A stretch of 31,899 nt of DNA from Halanaerobiales bacterium (GTDB lineage Bacteria; Bacillota_F; Halanaerobiia; Halanaerobiales; DTU029), in NCBI GenBank assembly GCA_016278415.1, contig JADQBV010000004.1, forward strand, positions 1-31,899, in the 5' to 3' direction. Of the stretch, positions 17,648 through 24,551 are shown piece by piece. Position numbers and translations under genes: made by a program. A model generated the notes under the pieces. The model was not told the origin of the DNA, made no database searches, and saw only the letters and a list, made by a program, of their open reading frames with translations. Numbering within the stretch: the first letter of the stretch is position 1; each line of letters starts with the position of its first letter.

Positions 17648-18793
17648 ATGAAATTAAAGAAAAAATATTTATTTCTTATAATATATATGCTGGTTCTTGT
17701 CTTAAATATAAACGCTATTTCTATAGCAGCATCCTATAATGACCCGGTGGTTAATATAGGTGATATTACCAGAATCAGGGGTGTCAGGGAAAATCAGTTG
17801 TATGGTTTTGGTTTAATAATCGGACTAGCTGGTACAGGTGATTCTAATAGATATCGTCCTACTATTCAAAGCCATGCAAATATGTTAAACAATATGGGGA
17901 TAGAGGTTACGTCAGACCAGGTGAATAGTCGTAATGTAGCAGCAGTTATGGTAACTGCTTCACTGTCAGTCACAGATCATATTGGTGATACAATTGATGT
18001 TACTATTAGTTCATTAGGTGATGCTGATAGCCTGCAGGGGGGTACCTTATTTATGACTCCGTTGAATGCTGCTAATGGAGAAATATATGCAGTAGCACAA
18101 GGACCGATTTCTATTGGTGGATTTAATGCTCAAGGTGGTGGAGGTCAGGTAAGGCAGAATCATCCTACTGTAGCAATGATACCTAATGGAGCAATTGTGG
18201 AGCGGGAAGTGCCCTTTAAGTTGAATAATCAGGAATTGACTTTCTTAGTGGATCAGGCTAACTTTGAAACTGCCAGGAATATTGCCTTAGCAATAAATAG
18301 TTATTTTGATGTTCTGCATGCAAAGACTAAAATTGCCGAAGCTGTAGATCAATCACAAATAGTAGTAAAGGTGCCTGGGCGATATACAAATGACATTGTA
18401 GATTTTATTACTAAGATTAATAATCTAGATGTTCGGCCTGGTTTAGATGCTAAAATAGTTATTAATGAAAGAACAGGTACTATTGTAATGGGACATAATG
18501 TACGAATCTCTACTGTATCTGTGGCACATGGTAATCTTACTATTACTATTGATAATGAGAAAAACGTATCACAACCACCTTCTTTTAGTGATGGGGATAC
18601 AGTGGTTACAGAAGATACTGAAATAAGTGTTGGACAAGAAGAGGCCCGTTTCATGGTCTTGCCTACAGGTGGGACAGTACAAGACCTAACGAAGGCGTTG
18701 AATACTATTGGTGCTACTCCTCGAGATATTATAGCTATATTACAGATGATAAAGGCTCAGGGAGCGTTACATGCGGAATTAGAGTTAAGGTAA
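17648..18793 (+). CDS. flgI: Flagellar P-ring protein FlgI
   Basis: FlgI polymerises around the rod in the peptidoglycan layer. The 381-residue protein has a signal peptide (about 1-30) and a very conserved body. Recognisable blocks are VNIGDITRIRGVRENQLYGFGLIIGLAGTGDSN, VMVTASL...GDTIDVTISSLGDADSLQGGTLFMTPL, VYAVAQGP-like AVAQGPISIGGF, and the C-terminal INERTGTIVMGHNVRISTVSVAHGNLTITI and LNTIGATPRDIIAILQMIKAQGALHAELE. It contains no cysteine, so the disulfide known from enteric FlgI is absent. The ribosome binding site is ACAGGAGATGAGG. flgJ follows after 19 bp. Confidence 0.97.
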   Translation: MKLKKKYLFLIIYMLVLVLNINAISIAASYNDPVVNIGDITRIRGVRENQLYGFGLIIGLAGTGDSNRYRPTIQSHANMLNNMGIEVTSDQVNSRNVAAVMVTASLSVTDHIGDTIDVTISSLGDADSLQGGTLFMTPLNAANGEIYAVAQGPISIGGFNAQGGGGQVRQNHPTVAMIPNGAIVEREVPFKLNNQELTFLVDQANFETARNIALAINSYFDVLHAKTKIAEAVDQSQIVVKVPGRYTNDIVDFITKINNLDVRPGLDAKIVINERTGTIVMGHNVRISTVSVAHGNLTITIDNEKNVSQPPSFSDGDTVVTEDTEISVGQEEARFMVLPTGGTVQDLTKALNTIGATPRDIIAILQMIKAQGALHAELELR

Positions 18794-18812
18794 ATAAAGG
18801 AGAGGGTGTCTT

Positions 18813-19187
18813 ATGAAGATAAATCCAGATATAATGGCACGAAATTATGATAGAACCCTTGAACGTGATTTAAGTAACTTTAAAAATAAAATTGATAATA
18901 AGAAATCAATAGAGAAATATGAATCAGGCTCGACACTAGGTGAAAATAAAAATATAGAAGATCAAAAATTGAAATTGTTAGCAAGTGAGTTTACATCAAT
19001 CTTAATGAAACAGATGTTTAAAAGTATGAGAAAAACTATTCCAGATGAGAATAAACTTATAGATGGCGGCTTCTCTGAAGAGGTCTTTACTGATATGCTC
19101 GATGGAGAACTAAGTAAATCAGGTGCAGAGCAGGATGGATTTAATTCATTAGGCCGTCTCTTATATCAACAATTGAAAAATAAATAA
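18813..19187 (+). CDS. flgJ: Single-domain FlgJ rod-binding protein
   Basis: A 124-residue protein with the FlgJ N-terminal rod-cap/rod-binding domain: LKLLASEFTSILMKQMFKSMRKTIP, GGFSEEVFTDMLDGELSKSGA and LGRLLYQQL. It corresponds only to the rod-scaffold half of enteric FlgJ; the C-terminal muramidase domain is absent, as is common outside beta/gamma-proteobacteria. Peptidoglycan opening for the rod must then come from another protein. The next gene encodes a peptidoglycan-binding envelope protein and is a candidate. AAAGGAGAGGG is the ribosome binding site. Confidence 0.92.
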   Translation: MKINPDIMARNYDRTLERDLSNFKNKIDNKKSIEKYESGSTLGENKNIEDQKLKLLASEFTSILMKQMFKSMRKTIPDENKLIDGGFSEEVFTDMLDGELSKSGAEQDGFNSLGRLLYQQLKNK

Positions 19188-19202
19188 TTTTTGCTTTGAG
19201 TT

Positions 19203-21308
19203 TTGGGGGTGATTGAGATAAGGAATTTTGGTAATAGAATTTTTATGTTGATTGTTGTTTTGCTACTATTTACTCAATTAGAAGTAGAAGCGGCTTTTTT
19301 TTCAGACAGGATGGAAAAATTTATCAGGGATGGTAAAGAAGTCACGGTTATGCTAGAAGAGGGAATTAAGGAAATAAAAATTACTCCAGAGAGTAATGTG
19401 AGATTACACAGTGTTTATGATAATATTTTTATTGATTTAGAAGAAGGTAGTGTATACTCTATAAAATTAGATAATGAGGTAGAGGACTTCTATAAAATTC
19501 AGATATTTGCTACACATGATCGTGGAAAAGCTGATAAGATATGGCATGATTTAATACAATTGGGTTACCAAGAGGTAAAGGTTATAGAAGAAGGGGAATT
19601 ATATAAGGTACGACTTGGTCATTTTAATGAAAAGGCTTCTGCAAAGGAAGTCATTAATAATTTGAAGGAACAGGGTTGGAATACCTGGTTTGTCAAAAGT
19701 GAGAAAAAATTAGGAGAGAAAATTTTTGTAAATAATAAGCAGGGGGAAACGATTTATACTGGTGATTCTATGTCTATTAAAGGTAGACTTAATCTAAATG
19801 ATAATACTTATAATGGAACTACCTACTTTCAAATAGAGAAAGCGAATATAAAACTACTCCATAAGACAGAAGTTGAAATTTTACTAGGAGGTATATTAGA
19901 GACTCTTTCTACTGAATTAAATTTTAATACAGATCAAATGAATGAGCTTATAAAGGCTTATTCTATAGCTTTACGGACTAATATTATATTTCATACAATT
20001 AATAATGAAGAATATATTAAAACACCCTATTTCCATGGTATTGCAGAAAATGGATTTATAAATAATTCTAATAATACAGAAGGTATTATTCTTGGAAATA
20101 GCAATGAATCTAGGGGTATATATTTGTCAGAAATAGATATAGATAAACTGAACTCTTATAATGATTTCGATCTAACAGAATTAAATTTAGACTATAAAAA
20201 GATTTTGGCTAAACTTTATAATTTTGATATTATTGATTTGAAGGGGATAAGCAATAAAAATACCGCTGTAGATGCTGAAATAGAATGGGGTTTAAGATAT
20301 AAAGAAATACGTCAGATTAATTGGCAGGGTCCAGTGGTATATACCCTACTTGAATTAGATCTTAATAATCAAAAGTTTTTTCTAGAACCAGTATTAGCAG
20401 GTGGGCAGATTGCAGGTCTAGAAGATCTGGCACAAATGGTTAAAGAAAAAAGCATGCTAGCTGGTATTAATGGGGGATATTTTCATTACTCAGGAAGGCC
20501 ATTAGGGTTAATATATAAAGATAATAATATCATAGCAGAGCCTGTTAAGAGTAGGACAGCCCTTTTATTAACTGAAAATAATCAAGTAATTTTTGATAGA
20601 GTTGAGTGGCAGGGGTATCTAGAAACTATCCGTAATCGTATAGATCTTAACGGAGTTAATAGAAAACCTGGTAATAATCAAATAGTCATCTTCAATAATT
20701 ATTATGGGGAACAGGTACCTCCTATAAAGGCAGGGATGGTAGAGATGATTGTAATTGATGGCTTTGTTGAAGAGATTAATTATTTTGGTGATACTTCTGA
20801 TAAAATCAAAGCTAGTTTAATACCTGAAGATGGTTATATAATACAGGCACATGGTAGAAGGGTACAGGAATTTGTTGAAATTGAAGTTGGTGAGTTTGTA
20901 TATTTGGAAAATAGTTTTACTCCTAATTTTAAAGAACTTAATATAAAAACAGCTGTTGCGGCTGGTCCTCATCTTCTCAAGGATGGAGAACTATTTATTA
21001 GATCCAGCGAGGAGGAATTTCAAGCTGATATTGCTTATGGCAGGGCACCACGTTCTGCAGTTGGTGTAACTTCTGATAATAAATTAGTTTTCTTTACAGT
21101 AGATGGGCGACAACCAGAGCATAGTGTTGGTATTACTCTGGAACAGTTGGCCAAATTTATGAGGGAATATGGCATAACTGATGGAATGAATTTGGATGGA
21201 GGTAGTTCTGCCCGTATGATTGTCAGGGGCTTTATAATGAATAGCCCCAGTGGTGAGCGATTAATTAGTAATGGTATTTTGATAGGTAGAAAGAAAATTC
21301 TTGACTAA
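19203..21308 (+). CDS. Envelope protein: SPOR + SpoIID-like + phosphodiester glycosidase (NAGPA) domains
   Basis: About 700 residues with an N-terminal hydrophobic segment (about 13-29). It carries a SPOR peptidoglycan-binding domain (about 96-166: FYKIQIFATHDRGKADKIWHDL ... YKVRLGHFNEKASAKEV) and a divergent SpoIID/LytB-like domain (about 185-290). The latter contains VEILLGGILETLSTELN and IKAYSIALRT, with E238 at the place of the SpoIID catalytic Glu. A C-terminal NAGPA domain (about 365-700) holds INGGYFHYSG, GRAPRSAVG (613-621), VDGRQ (633-637) and NLDGGSS (663-669). It probably acts on cell-wall glycan or a glycan phosphodiester outside the cytoplasm. The start is uncertain: TTG 19203 or GTG 19209 near GGGGG; ATG 19245 lacks a ribosome binding site. 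It follows flgJ by 15 bp. Confidence 0.85.
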   Translation: MGVIEIRNFGNRIFMLIVVLLLFTQLEVEAAFFSDRMEKFIRDGKEVTVMLEEGIKEIKITPESNVRLHSVYDNIFIDLEEGSVYSIKLDNEVEDFYKIQIFATHDRGKADKIWHDLIQLGYQEVKVIEEGELYKVRLGHFNEKASAKEVINNLKEQGWNTWFVKSEKKLGEKIFVNNKQGETIYTGDSMSIKGRLNLNDNTYNGTTYFQIEKANIKLLHKTEVEILLGGILETLSTELNFNTDQMNELIKAYSIALRTNIIFHTINNEEYIKTPYFHGIAENGFINNSNNTEGIILGNSNESRGIYLSEIDIDKLNSYNDFDLTELNLDYKKILAKLYNFDIIDLKGISNKNTAVDAEIEWGLRYKEIRQINWQGPVVYTLLELDLNNQKFFLEPVLAGGQIAGLEDLAQMVKEKSMLAGINGGYFHYSGRPLGLIYKDNNIIAEPVKSRTALLLTENNQVIFDRVEWQGYLETIRNRIDLNGVNRKPGNNQIVIFNNYYGEQVPPIKAGMVEMIVIDGFVEEINYFGDTSDKIKASLIPEDGYIIQAHGRRVQEFVEIEVGEFVYLENSFTPNFKELNIKTAVAAGPHLLKDGELFIRSSEEEFQADIAYGRAPRSAVGVTSDNKLVFFTVDGRQPEHSVGITLEQLAKFMREYGITDGMNLDGGSSARMIVRGFIMNSPSGERLISNGILIGRKKILD

Positions 21309-21324
21309 ATCTTCATTAAATAAG

Positions 21325-21349
21325 AGGATTTACCACATTTTTGTCAAAT
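21325..21349 (+). promoter_or_regulatory. Putative SigH-type promoter of the sigH operon (overlapping a sigma-A-like promoter)
   Basis: AGGATTT (21325-21331), 11 bases, then GTCAAAT (21343-21349) resembles the SigH consensus (AGGAWWW, 11-12 bp, RnnGAAT), with one mismatch in the -10. The same DNA also gives TTGTCA (21341-21346), 17 bp, TATAAA (21364-21369), a fair sigma-A promoter. The hpf gene has a closely similar sequence at 23798-23823. Confidence 0.5.
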
Positions 21350-21521
21350 ATAATTATTATGGCTATAAACTTTTATATGAAAAATATTTCACAATGTATT
21401 TAAGCAAGATATCTAATAAATAGTTATTTTTGAATAATTAAAAAACAATATGGGGGAGTGATAGAATATTACTTAGCATTTATTAATCTTATAGGGGGAA
21501 AACTAGGGGGACTAATTTTAG

Positions 21522-21656
21522 ATGAAAGATAAGATTATAGATAATCTACTATATGTCTTGATTATCATTCTGCTTATGGCGACTTTGGTGGACATTAATA
21601 TACCTATTGAAAAAATATTTAAACTAAATGATGAGATTACAGCTTTCTATCTCTAA
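21522..21656 (+). CDS. Small single-helix membrane protein (44 aa)
   Basis: A 44-codon frame, MKDKIIDNLLYVLIIILLMA followed by TLVDINIPIEKIF and a short tail ending ITAFYL. It has one hydrophobic segment at about residues 9-24. A GGGGG purine run at 21506-21510 lies 11 bases before the ATG. The gene ends 15 bp before the sigH ATG, in the same transcription unit. Such a short frame could be chance, but the start signal, the membrane segment and tight linkage to sigH favour a real gene. Function unknown; it could modulate the sigma factor, without direct evidence. Confidence 0.6.
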   Translation: MKDKIIDNLLYVLIIILLMATLVDINIPIEKIFKLNDEITAFYL

Positions 21657-21671
21657 AGAGGTGATAAAAAA

Positions 21672-22295
21672 ATGTATAAACAGCCGGGAGAAGAAGAGAA
21701 GATTAGACAGGCACAGGATGGAGATAAACAGGCTATAGAATTATTAATAAATAATAATATGGATATTGTCTATGCTAAGGCTAGATTTTTTTTTATAAAA
21801 GGTCTTGATCGTGAAGATGTTATTCAGGAAGGGCTTGTCGGTTTATACAAAGCCGTAAGAGATTATCGAGAAGATCGTGCTGCATCATTTCGCGGTTTTG
21901 CACAATTATGTATTCATAGACAATTAGTCTCAGCAATAAAAAGGGCTAATAGACAAAAACATATACCATTGAATAGCTCTACTTCTATTGATAAGTCCAT
22001 TGATTTTGGTGAAGGTAGTAGGTGTTTTAAAGAGATATTACCAAACAAAAACGAAAACGTTGAAGAAAAGTACATATATCAAGAACAGTTACGAATTTTA
22101 TTTTCCATTATTGACGAAGAATTAACTGGGTTGGAAAAAGAGGTTTTCATGCAGTATTTAGAAAACAAATCATACCAAGAGATATCATCAAATTTAAAAG
22201 TCAATATTAAGGCTGTCGATAATGCCTTGCAGAGGGCTAGAAAGAAAATCGAAAAAATAAAAGAAACATGCAATATGCAGGACCTAGTAGGTTAG
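21672..22295 (+). CDS. sigH: RNA polymerase sigma-H factor (SigH/Spo0H)
   Basis: A 207-residue sigma-70 family protein closely resembling Bacillus SigH. Shared blocks are AKARFFFIKGLDREDVIQEGLVGLYKAVRDY, FRGFAQLCIHRQLVSAIKRANRQKHIPLNS, and region 4 YLENKSYQEISSNLKVNIKAVDNALQRARKKIEK. SigH directs early-stationary-phase, sporulation and competence genes in Firmicutes. The ribosome binding site is AAAGAGGTGAT. comFC follows 7 bp downstream, so a competence-type gene is co-transcribed with the sigma factor. SigH alone does not prove that this organism sporulates. Confidence 0.92.
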   Translation: MYKQPGEEEKIRQAQDGDKQAIELLINNNMDIVYAKARFFFIKGLDREDVIQEGLVGLYKAVRDYREDRAASFRGFAQLCIHRQLVSAIKRANRQKHIPLNSSTSIDKSIDFGEGSRCFKEILPNKNENVEEKYIYQEQLRILFSIIDEELTGLEKEVFMQYLENKSYQEISSNLKVNIKAVDNALQRARKKIEKIKETCNMQDLVG

Positions 22296-22302
22296 TGAGA
22301 TA

Positions 22303-23028
22303 ATGAAATTATTTAGTCAAATCCTAAAAATAATATATCCTGAAGGAAATATATGTTTACAATGTGGGGATAGTTATCTATTTTATGAAATAAAGGGTAT
22401 ATGTAATTCTTGTTTAACTGATTTAAATCTTTTGGAACATTATTGTCAGATTTGTGGTAGAGAGATATATAAAGTTCACTCAGAAAGTGATTTATGTAGT
22501 CATTGTAAAAAGGATGCCTATGATTTTGAAATAGCTCGAAGTGTAGGCACATATAATGGTCTATTAAAACAACTACTCTTAGAATTTAAATATAATGACT
22601 GTACTATTTTAAAGAGACCATTGGTGCATTTAATGTATATTACTTTTAAATGCCACTTTAGTTCTGAAAAAATAGACAATATAATACCTGTCCCAATAAG
22701 TAAAAAACGATTGAAGCAGAGGGGTTATAATCAGGCAGAATTGTTGGCTAAAGAGTTATCAAAATATACTGATATTCCCTTATCATTGGGTTTATTAAGG
22801 ACTAAAGACAATCCACCATTATATAATTTTGCTTATCATCAGAGGAAAAAGTTGCTCAAAAATAGTTTTTATATAGAGAAAAATTACTATAAGGGTAAAT
22901 CTATAATTTTAGTAGATGATATATTCACAACTGGTGCTACTGCTAATGAGATATCAAGGCTTCTTAAAGAGTATGGTGGTGCTGATCGAGTAAAAGTTCT
23001 TACAATTGCGACTGCTCATACTTATTGA
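22303..23028 (+). CDS. comFC: ComFC-family phosphoribosyltransferase-like protein
   Basis: A 241-residue protein of the ComF/GntX family. The N-terminal zinc ribbon has four CxxC pairs (CLQCG, CNSC, CQICG, CSHC at about residues 18-69). The C-terminal phosphoribosyltransferase fold includes IIPVPISKKRLKQRGYNQAELLAKEL and the PRPP loop IILVDDIFTTGATANE. In naturally competent bacteria ComFC is needed for transforming DNA handling after uptake. The gene starts 7 bp after sigH. It has no clear terminator; the AT-rich intergenic region carries the promoter of the next gene. Confidence 0.9.
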   Translation: MKLFSQILKIIYPEGNICLQCGDSYLFYEIKGICNSCLTDLNLLEHYCQICGREIYKVHSESDLCSHCKKDAYDFEIARSVGTYNGLLKQLLLEFKYNDCTILKRPLVHLMYITFKCHFSSEKIDNIIPVPISKKRLKQRGYNQAELLAKELSKYTDIPLSLGLLRTKDNPPLYNFAYHQRKKLLKNSFYIEKNYYKGKSIILVDDIFTTGATANEISRLLKEYGGADRVKVLTIATAHTY

Positions 23029-23100
23029 TCGCTTATGGAGTAGTCTACTAAAAAAAATATATACACAATTATTTAACAAAAACTATTAATTTCAAATAGT

Positions 23101-23130
23101 TTGACAAAGGCTGTGACAGTTTGTTATAAT
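23101..23130 (+). promoter_or_regulatory. Sigma-A promoter of the cold-shock gene
   Basis: A perfect TTGACA (23101-23106), 18-bp spacer, perfect TATAAT (23125-23130). Transcription should start near 23137, giving a leader of about 65 bases. In that leader TGAACCCAT (23164-23172) can pair with ATGGGT (23138-23143) or with GTTCA (23152-23156), a possible temperature-sensitive fold. Confidence 0.88.
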
Positions 23131-23201
23131 TAGGTTGATGGGTATAAAATTGTTCAGTTTAATTGAACCCATTTAAAGAAAATTAGGAGGAATGTTTTAT
23201 A

Positions 23202-23405
23202 ATGATTTACACTGGTAAAGTAAAATGGTTTGATGCTCAAAAGGGATATGGCTTTATTGAAAGAGAAGATGGAGATGATGTATTTGTACATTTCTCAGCT
23301 ATCGAAGATGAAGGTTTTAAAACCCTTGAAGAAGGACAAGATGTAGAATTCGAAATTGTTGAGGGAGATCGCGGACCTCAGGCTAGTAACGTTGTTAAAT
23401 TATAA
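23202..23405 (+). CDS. Cold-shock protein (CspA/CspB family)
   Basis: A 67-residue single cold-shock domain protein with RNP1 KGYGFIE (14-20) and RNP2 VFVHF (27-31), the usual nucleic-acid-binding surface, and the typical start GKVKWFDAQ. It acts as an RNA chaperone. The ribosome binding site is TTAGGAGGA. It has its own consensus promoter and an intrinsic terminator, so it is monocistronic. Paralogue naming (cspA/B/C/D) cannot be decided from sequence. Confidence 0.97.
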   Translation: MIYTGKVKWFDAQKGYGFIEREDGDDVFVHFSAIEDEGFKTLEEGQDVEFEIVEGDRGPQASNVVKL

Positions 23406-23437
23406 TGAATATAACATCTTTATAAGATAGCAACACT

Positions 23438-23466
23438 GAACCCTGGTTATTAACTGGGGTTTTTTG
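23438..23466 (+). terminator. Terminator of the cold-shock gene
   Basis: AACCC and GGTT pair with AAC and GGGGTT around a short loop, directly followed by TTTTTT. It lies about 35 bp after the stop codon. Confidence 0.8.
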
Positions 23467-23487
23467 ATGTAAGAATAAATTTATATA

Positions 23488-23645
23488 ATAGGAAGTTCCT
23501 TTTTCCCTTCCAGCCAATTCGCTAGTACTGGAATCAACAATTTCCTTTAAAAAAGGAGATTGCAGAGAAAGTCGCTACAGAAACATAATTAGCTTACACT
23601 GAGTGAAATTAAGTTCCGGAACGTAATGGAGTGGAGGATTAATTT
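23488..23645. repeat. Family B repeat, copy 2
   Basis: The left end ATAGGAAGTTCCTTTTT (23488-23504) matches 13747-13763 with one difference. The right end 23611-23645 (AAGTTCCGGAACGTAATGG ... GGATTAATTT) matches 13966-13995 and 17558-17587. The interior differs from the 13.7-kb copy. It includes ATTCGCTAGTACTGG and TCAACA (23517-23541), a block that recurs at 24786-24810 inside family A copy 2. AAATTAA (23606-23612) and TTAATTT (23639-23645) enclose the right-end core as a small stem. No reading frame is seen. Confidence 0.75.
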
Positions 23646-23704
23646 GCTCTATAAAGAATAAAATTCTATATTAAGGGCATTTATATAAAGAGGACTTGTC
23701 TATA

Positions 23705-23739
23705 CCCACTGTCACTTATAGAAGTGGGAATCTTTTTTT
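23705..23739 (+). terminator. Intrinsic terminator between csp and hpf
   Basis: CCCACT (23705-23710) pairs with AGTGGG (23723-23728) around a 12-base loop and is followed by TTTTTTT. It comes after the csp terminator, with no gene between them, so it may end a non-coding transcript that covers the family B repeat. Confidence 0.7.
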
Positions 23740-23797
23740 ATATTGTTAAATACTTTACTGAATTGAAAATGTATCAAGGTTTAAATAAATAAGAAGC

Positions 23798-23823
23798 AGG
23801 AATTTATCACCTTTTTGTCGAAT
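23798..23823 (+). promoter_or_regulatory. Putative SigH promoter of hpf
   Basis: AGGAATT (23798-23804), 12-bp spacer, GTCGAAT (23817-23823) fits the SigH consensus (AGGAWWW, 11-12 bp, RnnGAAT) at every position. The Bacillus homologue of hpf (yvyD) is known to be transcribed by SigH as well as SigB, which supports the reading. Confidence 0.65.
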
Positions 23824-23891
23824 AGTAATAATAATAAGGTTAAATTTAATATACCTTATTTGTTAATATTGAGAAAGGAGTGGGTAGTATT

Positions 23892-24461
23892 ATGAAGGTT
23901 ATGACTTATGGAAAAAACATCGATGTAACACCTGCTTTGAAAGACTATGTGGTGGAGAAGGTTAGTAAATTAGGAAAATACTTTGATGGGGAGCCCCAGG
24001 AGGCTCATGTATCACTGGAAGTAGAAAAAAAACGACATATTGTTGAAGTTACTGCATATATTAATGGGCTTATATTACGTGGAGAAGAAGAAACTCCTGA
24101 TATGTATTCCTCTATTGATGGTGTAATAGAAAAACTTGAACGTCAGGTTCATAAATATAAAACAAAAATTAATAAAAGGATTCGAGAAAAGAAACAGGAA
24201 ATGAAGGAAGAATATAAGGAAGAAAGAACTGAAGAATTAATGCATCGTATATATGATGCTAAAGAAGAAGATGAGTTTGAACCAGATATTGTTCGTACTA
24301 AGAAATTTGCGATTAAACCTATGAATGTAGAAGAAGCTGTTATGCAGATGGATTTGTTAGGACATGATTTCTTCGTTTTCTCTAATGCTAATACAGAAGA
24401 GGTAAATGTAGTATATAAAAGGAAGAAAGGAAACTATGGTTTAATTGAACCTACTTTCTAA
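23892..24461 (+). CDS. hpf: Long-form ribosome hibernation promoting factor
   Basis: A 189-residue long HPF (YvyD/RaiA family). The N-terminal S30AE domain (about 1-100: KVMTYGKNIDVTPALKDYVVEKVSKLGKYF) binds the 30S decoding site. After a charged linker, the C-terminal domain (about 130-186: VRTKKFAIKPMNVEEAVMQMDLLGHDFFVFSNANTEEVNVVYKRKKGNYGLIEP) dimerises ribosomes into 100S particles. The frame is open from a GTG at 23880, but that overlaps the AGGAG ribosome binding site. The ATG at 23892 gives the normal N terminus. It has a SigH-like promoter and a strong terminator. Confidence 0.95.
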   Translation: MKVMTYGKNIDVTPALKDYVVEKVSKLGKYFDGEPQEAHVSLEVEKKRHIVEVTAYINGLILRGEEETPDMYSSIDGVIEKLERQVHKYKTKINKRIREKKQEMKEEYKEERTEELMHRIYDAKEEDEFEPDIVRTKKFAIKPMNVEEAVMQMDLLGHDFFVFSNANTEEVNVVYKRKKGNYGLIEPTF

Positions 24462-24483
24462 GATAAAGATAAGAACATAAAGT

Positions 24484-24531
24484 AAGAACCCGAAGACGGT
24501 ATGCTTTGATATGCCTTCTCGGGTTCTTTTT
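24484..24531 (+). terminator. Terminator of hpf
   Basis: AAGAACCCGA...GA pairs with TC...TCGGGTTCTT in a long GC-rich stem, followed by TTTTT. It is one of the strongest terminators in the window. Confidence 0.9.
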
Positions 24532-24551
24532 AATTATATATATATTTAGAT

